A DNA stretch of 64,000 nucleotides from the NCBI GenBank assembly GCA_016169945.1, contig JADLSH010000236.1, forward strand, positions 1,364,001 through 1,428,000, in the 5' to 3' direction. This DNA is from Trachythela sp. YZ-2020. Its lineage: Eukaryota; Cnidaria; Anthozoa; Malacalcyonacea; Clavulariidae. Position 1 is the stretch's first letter; every line of letters begins with the position of its first letter. This document shows, piece after piece, positions 12,110 to 23,277 of the stretch. The position numbers were made by a program, and so were the translations under genes. Below the pieces are notes generated by a model, which did not search any database, had not been told where the DNA came from, and was given only the letters and a program-made list of their open reading frames with translations.

Positions 12110-15100
12110 ATGGATAAAATCGCTACAAACACGTCTTTAACCGAAGACAACGTTCAGTTTACAACGGATAATGCAGAGATGAACCACCCTATCGCCGAAG
12201 AACCTGAGGTAGGAGAATTAAAGTCCATTTTAACGGGGGAAATCGACGAAAACACGGGGGAAATTGTTGAAAATACGGGGGATATTGACTTGACTAAATT
12301 TCCGACTACGCTCGACGCCATTACGGAAGTTTCCGAAAGCGCTATATCGACCAACGACCCCTCTTCTCGGCCCAAAAGATTTCCGAAACCTTCCGCTAAG
12401 TCTATTGAAAACCGCCTACAATCAGACCAAGCCAAACTCGAAAAATTGTGGCGAAATACATTGAATTCTGTGACAAAACTTCATGAAGCCGCAAACTCGG
12501 TAGAAGAAATAAAATCGCGCATATCACAGGTACGCTCGAATTTCCACCACTATCAAGCCATGTCGCTGTCGTTGGTAGAGTTTCTTACCAGTGTCAATGC
12601 ACCTCAACAACAACGCGAGTGTGAAATTCTTGAAAAACTTTTGAGTAATCGCGGTCGGTTCATTCAAAACACTGTAAACGAGGGAAGTGAGCGAAAGTTG
12701 GAACTTTTGACCGAAAATTCATCCCGTCGTTCACGTAGTTCCTCCTCATCCTCTACAGCAGCACGAGCCCAAGCTAGAGCCGAAGCCACCGCAGCATTAA
12801 AAAAGGCAGCAATGCAAAATAAAAGATCATTGCTTGAATCCGAGTCTGCGTTCCTAATACAACAAGAGGAACTAGCCTTAGCTAAGAAAAAATTAGAACA
12901 GAAAGCACGTATGGAAAGTTTACGATTGGAAGAGGAGGCAGCAGTCGCCGTAGCCAAAGCAGATGCCTTCGATAACGAACTGAGTCTCGAAGATCACTGT
13001 GAATCTAAACATCCGGATTTACCCAAAGACGATCCTGTCGAAAGAGTTCAGCACTATATTAATAACTAATGTTTTGATCAACATAACATTAACGAACATA
13101 ACTATACCACTACCGTATCTCCTCAAACTACTCATCCCAAACCAATCGAAAAGAACAGTTATCCTGCCCAAGACACGTTACCGAGTCACCAATTAGACCC
13201 AACCGCGGACATTTTCAGAACCCAACCCCAAGCCACCTTCAAATCAAATGAAAACAATTTGGGTGCGTACATCCAGTTCATGGCCCGTCGAGAACTTATC
13301 GCAAATAAGATACAGAAATTCGATGACAATCCGAGAAATTACTGTAGTTGGAAGGAGTCTTTTAAAAACATGACAAGAGATATCAACATAACTCCGAGTG
13401 AGGAACTATTATTAATTATCGAGTATACCTCCAACGAATCGAAGAAACTGGCACTACGCCTACGCAATGCATACATTAACCCAATCAATGGCGTAGCAGT
13501 CCTGTGGCAGAAACTAGGACAGAGATTTGGGTCCAACGCTGTCATTACTGAAGTACACCTCAATAAACTGCAAGACTTCCCAAAGATCGGGTATAGAGAT
13601 AACAAGAAACTACAAGAGCTCGGAGACTTGCTCCTAGAGTTGCAGTGTGCCAAGAACGACGGGGGGTATCCAGGACTTAGAATTCTCGATGAACCTGTAT
13701 ACATTAAACCAGTTATAGCCAAACTTCCTAGTGATATCCAAAACCGGTGGCAACGTCATGCCTACCGCTACAAAAAGGAACATAATGATATAGATTACCC
13801 TCCATTTACCGAATTCGCAACGTTCATCCAGGAACTGTCTCTCGAGAGAAACGATCCAAATTTAATCATAGACACACCCGAGAAGAGAAACGCGAGCCCT
13901 AGAAACTTTACTCTAAGGGAAGAAATTAACGTAAAGAAGACCGAGATGACGGACACACATATTGGAGACGAAGAAACCAGCACGCGTGATCCTACGAATT
14001 GGTGCATTGTCCACCAGAAACCCCATCCGTTAAATAAGTGCCGTACCTTCAGAGCTAAGCCATTGGAAGAGAGGAGGACAATACTGAGACAAAACCGTGT
14101 ATGTTTTCGTTGCCTCGCCTCTTGTACTCACCTCGCGAAAGACTGCAAATGCACAATTAAATGTACGGAGTGTCAGAGCGATAAACACGTAGCAGCACTT
14201 CACAGTCAGACGAGAGTCCCATCGCTACAACAAGACGAGCAAAACCATGACGGGGAGCAAGACGGCACTCGACAGTATGGCGGGGAGCAAGCGGAGGTTA
14301 CAACCAATTGTACCGAAGTATGCAGGAATCGACCTGGCGGTAAATCGTGCTCAAAAATTTGCTTAGCTAACATTTACGTTAATGGACATCCCGAAACGAA
14401 AGTAAAGGCTTACGTAGTCATTGATGACCAGAGTAATAGCTCGCTGGCAAAATCCGAACTCTTCGACCGTTCAAACGTAAACGGTGAAGCGTCTGCGTAT
14501 ACACTAAAAACATGCGGTGGAACAACTCAGATTCGAGGAAGACTTGCCAAAGGATTCATCGTGGAATCTCTAGACGGTAGAAAAAGACATCAACTTTCTA
14601 GCGTCGTTGAATGTAACGCTATCCCAGATAGCAAAGAAGAAATAGCTACACCAGAAATAGCGTTGGCTCACCCACACCTGCGAGAGATAGCTGACAAGAT
14701 ACCTGAGATCTGTGATGACGCCAAAGTCCTCCTGCTCGTTGGTCGGGACGCCCCACCGCTCCAGAAGATACACGAGTCGCGCAACGGATCTCGAAACGCC
14801 CCATGGGCCCAACGACTAGATCTAGGGTGGGTCATTCTCGGAAATGCGTGCCTAGACGGCGTCCACAAGCCAAATCCCTCCTGCTACAAAACGCATCTTC
14901 TCGAAACTGGACGACACTCAATGCTAGTTCCTTGCCCCAACGTCTTCCATGTCAAGAAAGACAATCTTGGTGGTCCGGACCACAGTATCAATGTCACAAG
15001 GAAGGAAACATTTGAGAACGGACTCTTCGAGGACGGCATAGGAACTAACGTGTTTCTACATTCGAAAGACGACGACAAACCTGGCCAGTCTGTTGAAGAT

Positions 15101-15148
15101 AGAAGATTCGCCAACGTCATGGACCATCATATGGTGAAAACTCCCTGA
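12110..15148 (+). pseudogene. BEL/Pao gag-protease ORF with one in-frame stop
   Basis: A single reading frame runs from ATG 12110 to 15148, broken only by TAA at 13067-13069. The 190 bases between that stop and the next annotated start are open in the same frame. The N-terminal part is acidic, then Ser/Arg-rich and coiled-coil-like. The second part has the DUF1759-type gag region near 13310-13560, a Cys/His-rich region at about 14095-14205 (CFRC, CKC, CTEC, HVAALH), and an aspartic-protease-like DDQSNSS motif near 14425. The single stop could be a decay mutation or a site of suppression in the parent element. The family is BEL/Pao. Confidence 0.85.
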
Positions 15149-16199
15149 CAATCGCGAAGATGCTCGTAAGCGTCTTAACTCCACAAGACGAACACTCGAC
15201 CGAAAACCAGAAATGAAGGAACATTATTTCGGGTTTATGCAGAAAATGTTCGACAACGGACACGCAGAACCTGTCCCTACGAGCGACCTAGTTTCAAAGA
15301 AACCGTGCTGGTACCTCCCACACTTTGGTGTCTACCACCCTCAGAAACCAGGGAAAATTCGAGTGGTCTTTGACTCGGCAGCTGAAACCAGAGGAGTTTC
15401 ACTGAACAAGCTACTACTTTCTGGTCCAGACTTGACAAATAGTCTTCTGGGAGTTCTCCTGCGTTTTCGTCTCAACACAGTCGCGTTTATGGCAGACATT
15501 GAACAAATGTTTCATTCTTTCCTAGTTCGCGAGGACCACAGAGATTTCTTGCGTTTCCTCTGGCACAAGGACAACAATCCAGACGGAGAGGTGATTGAAT
15601 ATCGGATGAAAGTCCATCTATTCGGTAACACCTCATCGCCAGCCATTGCGACGTACGGTCTAAGGAAGACAGCACAAGTTAGCGAAGCCGAATTTGGGTC
15701 CGACGCCAGAGAATTCGTGGAGAAGGATTTTTATGTGGACGACGGTCTAAAGTCTGTTCCCGAGCGCGAAGAAGCCATTGACCTGCTACGCTGCACCAAA
15801 GCCATGTTGGCTACTGCGAATCTACGCCTCCATAAAATCGCTTCAAACGACCCCAAAGTTACGCTAGCCTTTGCCAACGAAGACCAAGCCTCAGATCTGC
15901 GCAACTTGGATCTCCACAACGACAACATCCCAGTTCAACGTTCTCTTGGAGTATATTGGGACCTACAAGCCGATGCCTTTACCTTCCGAGTCGCCGAAGG
16001 AAGCAAACCATTCACAAGACGCGGTGTTCTCTCGGTAACTAACAGCCTGTACGACCCGCTCGAAATCGCAGCACCCGTGGTTATCAAAGCCAAGACTCTA
16101 CTCAGATCCATGACAACGAGTCTTAAACGTCAACCGTTTGACGACTGGGACAAACCTCTGCCGGAAGAGAACAGACCGTCGTGGGATGCCTGGTGCAAA
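15138..16199 (+). pseudogene. BEL/Pao reverse transcriptase segment (frameshifted from gag-pro, cut by hAT)
   Basis: Coding similarity resumes one base out of frame at about 15141, before the first ATG of this frame at 15213, so a +1 shift separates it from the protease region. It contains the RT motifs DSAAETRG, AFMADIEQMF and the catalytic box FYVDDGL near 15730-15750. It is cut at 16199 by a hAT element. The first piece of the RNase H linker lies just before the cut, and the frame continues on the far side at 17268. Confidence 0.85.
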
Positions 16200-17267
16200 C
16201 AGTGTTTCCACATGCAAGGATTTATCCTTGCAAAAGGAATTATCCCTCTTTGCAAGGAAAAATGCAAGGAATTAAATCTCACAAGGAATTTACAAGGATT
16301 TTTATCATATTTTTTAAATAGTGTAAATTCAAATATTCCCAATATTGCATAAACATAAAATGCCGTGAAGTCGCTTCCATATACATGAAATTGTATAATA
16401 TAGCGGGTGTGTGAAGAAAAACACACTAATATAGTAATATTTGACCACATACACGAGAAAAAAACTCCAACAAAACCTCGCGAACATTTTGCGCGAGTAA
16501 GTACGGGAATTATCAATTATGGCGACAAATTAGGCGAATAAAGCGATACGTATTTACCGATTTCGCGTATGTGTTGTTGAGCATAGTATTTATAATTATC
16601 TGAATAATCTTATAAATATGTATGTGTCAGATGCCGTCGTCGGCCCAGGGGCGTAACTAGTGGGGGGGTTTGGGGGGGGGGGGTATGTCACCCCCCCCCC
16701 AATGTTTAACAATTGTAACTTCGTAGGGCAAATTTTGCCATGATTCAAGGCATGTTGAGCAAGAACAAAAAGCCTTGAAGACCAATTTAGGGCAATTTGA
16801 AAAATTTGCTAATCTAATATACAACATTTTCTGACCATCAGAATTCTATAAAATCTTCCCCCAAAGTGCATAAAATGGCGTTTCAGAGACTCCACATTTC
16901 AAAATTTTCTGGGGGAGCATGCCCCCATACATATAATGTTTTGACCACGCCCTTTCGTCGGGCAAAATGATCCACACCCCCCCCGATGTTTAGACCCAAG
17001 TTACGCCCCTGCGTCGGCCCGTCATAAAAATACATTAGCAAGTAATAGGAAGGCCTACATTACATACTACAGTACTTTAGTAGCTGTGTAGCATGGTTCT
17101 TGTTACGCTAAAAAGCTGTTTAGAACTTAAAAAATCATTAATTATGACAGACGTCTGCAAGGAAAAATAGAAGGAAATTTAGAGATTTTTGCAAGGAATT
17201 TTGCCCGAAAATATGGAATTCTCAAGTTATAAAGAAGGATTTTATTATTTTGGATGTGGAAACACTG
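16200..17267. mobile_element. hAT-type element inserted in BEL pol
   Basis: Ends CAGTGTTTCCACATGCAAGG and the inverse ATGTGGAAACACTG, with a perfect 8-bp target duplication GGTGCAAA (16192-16199 and 17268-17275). Non-autonomous: the interior is AT-rich with AAGGAATT words and no transposase. A second hAT MITE (16646-17011) is nested in it. The BEL reading frame on each side is compatible across one copy of the target site. Confidence 0.9.
16646..17011. mobile_element. Nested hAT MITE, CAGGGGCGTAACT ends
   Basis: 366 bp with inverted ends CAGGGGCGTAACT and AGTTACGCCCCTG and a perfect 8-bp duplication CGTCGGCC (16638-16645 and 17012-17019). G- and C-homopolymer runs lie just inside the ends. 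The word CCCCGATGTT near its right end is shared with the hAT element at 52274-53306. Confidence 0.92.
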
Positions 17268-19441
17268 GGTGCAAATCACTGTCAGATCTGAAACAAGTCA
17301 AAGTCCCACGCCCTTACGCAGCCACATCCTTGCGAGAATCCACTCGGGTGGAAATACACACCTTTTGCGACGCATCCGTAGAAGCCATAGGAGCGGTCTC
17401 ATATCTCAAAACCATCCAGGACGATGGTAAAGTTCAAGTTTCTTTCATCTTCGGTAAAGCTAAGTTAGCCCCATCCCACGCCACAACTATTCCTCGCTTA
17501 GAGCTATGCGCCGCGGTTCTCGGAGTGGAAATCACCGAAATGATCATAGGAGAGTTAGGAATCCAGCCTTGCACCGTTGCCTACTACTCGGACAGCAAGG
17601 TAGTACTCGGGTACATCTTAAACGAAACGCGACGATTTTATGTCTACGTCAGTAATCGGGTGCAGCGAATAAGGAAGTCGTCCTCACCGCAACAATGGCA
17701 ATATGTTCCAACCGATCTTAATCCTGCAGACCTCGCCACCCGTTCCGTGAAAGCCTGCGACCTCCAGAGTTCTACCTGGTTAACCGGTCCAAAGTTTCTT
17801 CACGGCCAGAATGCTTCTAACGACGAACAGACAAGTATCTCGAACGTCGATCTCGTGAACGACGACCCCGAAATCCGTCCCAAGATAATCGCCATGTTTA
17901 CGCATACGGAGGGAGAGGAGGCCACGACCCTCGGTACAGCACGTTTCCTAAGGTTTTCTCAATGGACAAACCTAGTAAATGCAGTATCAAGATTAATCCT
18001 GCTCGCTCAGAAGCGGTCTCAACGCCATCACCAAACTACGACTCCCACCGATGAAGAATCTTTAGTGATCACCACCACTGAGGCACGAAAACGAGCACAA
18101 ACGGCAATCGTTAAGAACGTACAGGACATCGAATGCATCAAGAAAGGGGAAAAACTAGCCAAAGGAAGTGTTCTTACGAAGCTAAGTCCGGTGGTCGACT
18201 CGGAAGGGCTCCTACGCGTCGGCGGACGTCTCGAGAGGGCAAAGCTTACCATCGAAGAGCGCCACCCGGTACTCGGTTCCCACCACGTCACAACCCTCGT
18301 AGTTAAATATCTCCATAACGAAGTTAAGCATCAAGGACGGCACTTCACTCACGAGATGATCAGATCTAAGGGTTATTGGATACTCGGAGGCAAGCGCCTT
18401 GTGAACAGGGTAATCCACCAACGCTTCCAATGTCGAAAGCTGAGAGGAAAGCAACTTCACCAAAAGATGGCGGACCTTCCAGTAGAGCGCCTCAACCCTG
18501 CTCCTCCTTTCACGTACGTAGGCCTCGACGTCTTTGGGCCTTGGCAAATTGTGACACGACGTACAAGGGGAGGAGTCGCATGTAACAAACGTTGGGCTGT
18601 GATCTTCACTTGTCTGACTGTCAGAGCCATCCACATCGAGTCCATGGACACTTCAAGCTTTATCAACGCCCTACGCAGGTTTTTTGCGGTACGAGGACCG
18701 GCTGCCCAACTTCGCTCCGACTGCGGTACGAACTTTGTTGGAGCGAAGAACGAGCTCGAAGCGGCGTCTACGGAGACGAAGAAAGACATCGAAGCGTACC
18801 TCACTCGTGAAGGCTGCGAATGGATCTTCAATCCTCCACACGCGTCGCATGCTGGTGGGGTATGGGAACGGATGATTGGAATTTCAAGAAAAATCCTAAA
18901 TACCATGCTATCCGAGTTGGGATCTAAACTACTTACGCACGAAGTTCTCTCAACTTTTATGGCAGAAGTCACTGCTATAGTCAACAACAGGCCTCTAGTG
19001 CCTGTGTCCAGCGACCCCGAAGCGCCTGAAATCCTTACACCAGCCACCCTATTGACCCAGAAGACCTCAACGCTGATTGCAACACCGGGACAGTTCACTT
19101 CGAGAGATCTTCATACTGCACAGTGGAGACAAGTTCAATACCTCGCGAACGTTTTCTGGGCACGTTGGAAAAGAGAGTTCCTGCCTATGTTGCAGCCAAG
19201 ACGAAAATGGGAATTCGAGCAACCCAATCTGAAGGAAGGCGATCTGGTGCTGCTCAGGTGCAAGGACGAAGCAAGAAACATGTGGCCTCTTGCCCGTATT
19301 ACAAAAGCACACGAAAGCGCTGACGGTAAAGTCCGGAAGGTAGAAGTTATGACGGCGAAGAACGGCTCGAAGCAATTCTACACAAGACCCGTCACAGAGA
19401 TAATCCTGTTAAATGCTGAAGACGAACTGAAATCAAAGTGA
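17268..19441 (+). pseudogene. BEL/Pao RNase H-integrase segment
   Basis: The open frame starts within the hAT element (17189) but BEL coding begins after the target duplication. RNase H: FCDASVEAIGAVSY and YYSDSKVVLGY. Integrase zinc-binding region around 18310-18450 has HQGRHFTHE, but the C-x2-C pair looks reduced to one Cys (RFQCRKLRG). Catalytic core: [20 protein letters not shown] and GVWERMIG supply the D, D, E positions. A C-terminal DUF5641-like domain (EGDLVLLRCKDE, WPLARI) ends at the TGA near 19441. There are no stops in this 724-codon part, which supports recent insertion. Confidence 0.88.
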
Positions 19442-19485
19442 ACTAAACACTCGCACCTAAAAACTGTTCAAAGTGAACTAAACAC

Positions 19486-19975
19486 TGTTCTGGCCACTAG
19501 GGCCCTATATATTTTCTATATTTATACCTTTCACGGCGCTTCTTTCATCTTTTTCTCGTTCGCGCCATCTACATATTTTCAGCCACTCCATTGGCTGAAT
19601 TTGCTAGTCAGGGGGGCCGTCTGTTTTTGGGAACTGGTTTTACTTTGTATTCCTACGCGCCTTTGTTAGCATTCTCTTTTTACCTCTTTTACACTTGAAT
19701 ATATCGTTTGAAAACATTATTGCTGTGTGGTTATACTGCTGGAGAAAGATTCTGAGCTTCGTTCAGGTCTGAAGTACCAGAACGAAGGTTAGATGGGAAC
19801 GGATGATTGGAATTAATTGGGGTTTTAGGGGTTAGGTGTCAATTGGGACGAAAGTCCTGTTCCTTTCCCCTGTCACGATTTGTCTAATCTGTCTTTATTT
19901 GTCTTTAATTAGTTTGTATCATGTACAAAGTGACAAATTCATTATATTATTATTATATTATGAAGTACCAGAACA
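19486..19975 (+). repeat. 3' LTR of BEL/Pao no. 1, interrupted by a LINE fragment
   Basis: LTR sequence 19486-19783 resumes at 19961-19975 after a 177-bp insertion. The terminal bases AGAACA and the flanking GTGGT duplication follow the insertion, which proves that the insertion came after the BEL element. Confidence 0.88.
19784..19960 (+). mobile_element. 5'-truncated LINE/SINE 3' end with (TTA)n tail
   Basis: A 177-bp insert flanked by a perfect 14-bp target duplication TGAAGTACCAGAAC (19770-19783 and 19961-19974). It ends in an ATTATATTATTATTATATTA-type tail, typical of CR1/L2-like retroposition. Its first bases contain a 22-base match to the BEL integrase gene (see findings). Confidence 0.85.
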
Positions 19976-19980
19976 GTGGT

Positions 19981-21586
19981 CCAATACCAAATTTTGAAAG
20001 AAAATCCGATTTTGAAATGATCCATATTATACATCATTAATGATCCCTTTTTCGTTTTCTGGTATTAATTTTTTTATATCTTTGGCGTAAAATGGATAAA
20101 TAGGGGAAAATAGCAAGTTGTTTGAAATTTTGTCCCGTAGTAACCACCATAGCAACGAGATGTTATCGGAAAATCGCGAGAATTGTAGCATTTACGAAAA
20201 AGTTTTTTTCTCCGAATGGGTACCCACCTACCCCTCCCTAGCTATATAGTGATTTTAAACGATTTTATTTCAAATTACACCAAGTACAAGTCGGTTATAT
20301 TTAGGCGGGAGAGGCGTTATAATGGCGTGAAAGCAAATTGTTTTCATGCTATATATTTTGTATAATTACGGTTCCACTTCAAGGCTATGACTGATTGAGG
20401 ACATCATGTAAAGTCCGACGAAAGTCGATCTGCCATAACCTTTCAAAGAACCGAAGGGTTAAACATTGGTGTCTTTATAAAGACGGCAACGGCGGAGGTC
20501 ACAGCTGGGAACCAAACTTAGGTGTTGAAATAGTGCGTGTTAAACATTTTTGAAAAAATCTAGCATGGCATTTTCATGATATATATGCCTACCTCTCCCG
20601 TTTAGGATGTGTTTGGCTATGTGATTTCGACCCCGAATTAGTCAACGTATATTTTGCTAACAAATGAAAATATAGGGGAGCTCCTTACCCAATTTTTCAT
20701 TTGTGCCATATGAAAATATAGGGGAGCTCAATGTCGAATTTTTCATTTGTGCGTATAATATAAGTAAATAAAAGGTTTCCCAATATAAGGCGCATACACT
20801 TGCAAATATGTTGTTTATTTAAACTGGCATATACAACATTTATACACCGAAACATTTATATACGGCACATTTATATACCGAATATATAAACTATATTGAA
20901 CTATCTATCACTAAAAATTGTAACACTAATCCACAAATTGTAACAGTGAGTGATTTTGTGTCAGCCACCCATATTCTATAATATTAGAGTAAAAATGAGG
21001 AAAAAGTATTAAATTAGGAAAAATAGTATTCAATGTATAAGACCACCCTAATGTGACCGTCATGTTGATAAACCGAACATTGCATTTTTCTCGAATAAGC
21101 ATAAATTAGCGATTTCCATTATTGCGCGCAGGATATCTGAAGAGGTATTGAAGCTATCGTGATGAAATTTTCAGCATAGACTCATCATATCAAGCTCTAG
21201 GTCATGAACTAAAAGAATTGAGTTATGTAGAATAGTTTTGAAGTGGCGACAGTTTCCATGCGAGTCGTCAAATGCCTTTCCAGTTTTTTACCTGTAAAAC
21301 TGGTGATAATGCTTCAATGTTGATTGTTTTAGTTCAACCCCTAGACAATGTTATTTGTTAGTAAATAAAAGATTTTCTAGAATTTTATCATTAATGCTTA
21401 TTTAGTTATTGTGTTTATAAAATTGCATGAATTTCACCACAGGGGGTGCTTTATCTCGGTAACCATGGCAACAATGTTTTGCAGCAACATTTTTTTTTGT
21501 CAGAGTGTTGAGGCTAACAACATATTAGCAGTAGAGATTCAATAGTAATAAAAGATAGAAAAATATTTTTTTGGTATTGGACCACC
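19981..21586. other. Interior of the TTAA-type element
   Basis: No long ORF. Contains a short local duplication of AAATGAAAATATAGGGGAGCTC near 20663 and 20709. Nothing coding recognised. Confidence 0.5.
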
Positions 21587-21989
21587 TTAATTAGATAGCG
21601 AGTAGCGTAGCCAATCAAATTACAGCATTTGCAATAGTATACTAGTATGATTCTACTAAAAGTGTATAGAAACACGGGAAATGTTTTCTATTTCTTAATT
21701 GTAATATATTACCTTTTTAGCCGCCCGTGTTCAAAATCTCAGCGGATTTCATAACCATTTGGATTATGCTCTAGCGCGCAAAATTAACAACAATGCAGCC
21801 ATTTTGAAATTTGAAACAGCCAAACTTTATTTTATTTTCTCGCTGATTGAAGTTTTATGAAGTGACGAGCACAATTTCTTTGTGTTTACGGTTTATAGAA
21901 TTTACTGTTCGCTGGTGAGTGCTGAGTGGTGAACGCAGTGATACCACCCTGCTGTCCTAGTGACCTAGTGTCCTGCTATCCAATAATTT

Positions 21990-23087
21990 ATGTCTGATGA
22001 TTGTGAGGAGATGTTTTCAACATCGAGCAGCTTGGACTTAGCAAGAGAAGAAAGAACACACAAACCTTATGAATGTGATGTTTGTAAGAAGAGACTTTCA
22101 AAGTCTTATGATTTGGTAAAACATCAAAGAACACACACTGGAGACAAACCTTATGAATGTGATGTTTGTAAGAAGAGATTTTCAACATCAAGCAATTTAG
22201 CAACACATAGAAGAACACACACTGGAGAGAAACCTTATGAATGTGATGTTTGTAATAAGAAATTTCCTGAATCAAGCAGTTTAGCAAAACATAGAAGAAC
22301 ACACACTGGAGACAAACCTTATGAATGTGATGTTTGTAAGAAGAAATTTTCTCAATCAAGCAGTTTAGCAGCACATAGAAGAACACACACTGGAGAGAAA
22401 CCTTATGAATGTGATGTTTGTAAGAAGAAATTTTCTGAATCAAGCAGTTTAGCAAAACATAGAAGAACACACACTGGAGACAAACCTTATGAATGTGATG
22501 TTTGTAAGAAGAAATTTTCAATATCAAGCAATTTAGCAAAACATAAAAGAATACACGCTGGAGACAAACCTTATGAATGTGATGTTTGCAAGAAGAAATT
22601 TTCAATATCAAGCAATTTAGCAAAACATAAAAGAACACACACTGGAGACAAACCTTATGAATGTGATGTTTGCAAGAAGAAATTTTCAATATCAAGCAAT
22701 TTAGCAAAACATAAAAGAATACACACTGGAGTGAAACCTTATGAATGTGATGTTTGTAAGAAGAAATTTTCTCAGTCAAATGATTTGGTAAGACATGAAA
22801 AATTGCATTTGTTGTGTAGCACTTGTTGTAGAGAAATCACTCAACTGCAAGATTTACAAGAACATTTTTTCAAGGATGAAGTCGCTGGAAAACATGTTTG
22901 CAAAAAATGCAGTGAAAAGATTGGTAACGTGAAGAAATTAGTTCAACATATAGCAAGGCAACATGGCAATATTACAAACTATCAATGTGGTTTATGCCAA
23001 GAATTGGAATCAACAAAACCAACTGGTATTGGATATATTTGTGGTGTCTGTGACATGGAGTTTGATCACATGGTTACTCATGAGTAA
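21990..23087 (+). CDS. C2H2 zinc-finger protein (365 aa), intronless
   Basis: Probable sequence-specific nucleic-acid-binding nuclear protein. ATG at 21990, TAA at 23085-23087. After a short N-terminus there are nine tandem C2H2 fingers of 28 residues (about residues 27-280), each YECDVCKKKFSxSSxLAxH with TGDKPYE/TGEKPYE linkers. Then comes a divergent Cys-rich tail (CSTCC, HVCKKCSEK, YQCGLC, YICGVCDMEF) of unknown function. Residues 9-25 (FSTSSSLDLAREERTHKP) are half of an extra finger without its CxxC, so the gene may have lost 5' fingers. Neighbouring fingers are almost identical at DNA level, indicating recent unit duplication or gene conversion. The variable helix positions differ little (SSNLAK, SSSLAK). 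Orthology cannot be assigned. No intron is seen, so it could be a retrocopy or a transposon-borne gene. Confidence 0.85.
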   Translation: MSDDCEEMFSTSSSLDLAREERTHKPYECDVCKKRLSKSYDLVKHQRTHTGDKPYECDVCKKRFSTSSNLATHRRTHTGEKPYECDVCNKKFPESSSLAKHRRTHTGDKPYECDVCKKKFSQSSSLAAHRRTHTGEKPYECDVCKKKFSESSSLAKHRRTHTGDKPYECDVCKKKFSISSNLAKHKRIHAGDKPYECDVCKKKFSISSNLAKHKRTHTGDKPYECDVCKKKFSISSNLAKHKRIHTGVKPYECDVCKKKFSQSNDLVRHEKLHLLCSTCCREITQLQDLQEHFFKDEVAGKHVCKKCSEKIGNVKKLVQHIARQHGNITNYQCGLCQELESTKPTGIGYICGVCDMEFDHMVTHE

Positions 23088-23277
23088 ATAATACTATCTA
23101 AACTGTTTTCATTTTTGAAGTTATATTTACACTGAGTTTATATCGATATTGTTGCTTAAAACTATTTTGAGAATGTATATAAACTGTTCAGTGGCAAATT
23201 TTATGAAGTGTATCATATTTGGGGATCATGTTTTTACCTTGTTTTCGTTTTTTGATGTTACATTTTTTTGTTAATTA

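Larger units (their letters stand above)
11739..19975 (+). mobile_element. BEL/Pao LTR retrotransposon no. 1 (interrupted, otherwise fairly young)
   Basis: Flanked by a perfect 5-bp target duplication GTGGT (11734-11738 and 19976-19980). Two LTRs of about 298 bp begin TGTTCTGGCCACTAGGG and end GTACCAGAACA, differing at only about ten positions by eye. Gene order inside is gag, protease, RT, RNase H, integrase, which is the BEL/Pao layout with the A17-type protease region. Inactivating events: one in-frame stop, one frameshift, a 1.07-kb hAT insertion between RT and RNase H, and a LINE fragment in the 3' LTR. Confidence 0.92.
11733..21586. mobile_element. TTAA-type DNA element (GGTGGTCCAATACC ends) hosting the BEL retrotransposon
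   Basis: The ends are GGTGGTCCAATACCAAA, split by the BEL insertion: eight bases survive at 11731-11738 and the rest resumes at 19976. The inverse, TTTGGTATTGGACCACC, ends at 21586. TTAA flanks both sides (11729-11732 and 21587-21590). The related hairpin MITE at 10.7 kb has a single TTAA at this point. Without the BEL insertion the element is about 1.6 kb. No transposase is recognised. TTAA duplication fits piggyBac or Kolobok-type elements. Confidence 0.75.

Noticed and set aside
12154..12957. Antisense ORFs across BEL gag
   Set aside because: Shadows of the gag frame, with no independent motif.
21988..22779. 263-codon minus ORF with HIHKVCLQCVFFYVLLNCLI repeats
   Set aside because: Antisense shadow of the zinc-finger repeats. 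The plus frame has canonical C2H2 fingers.
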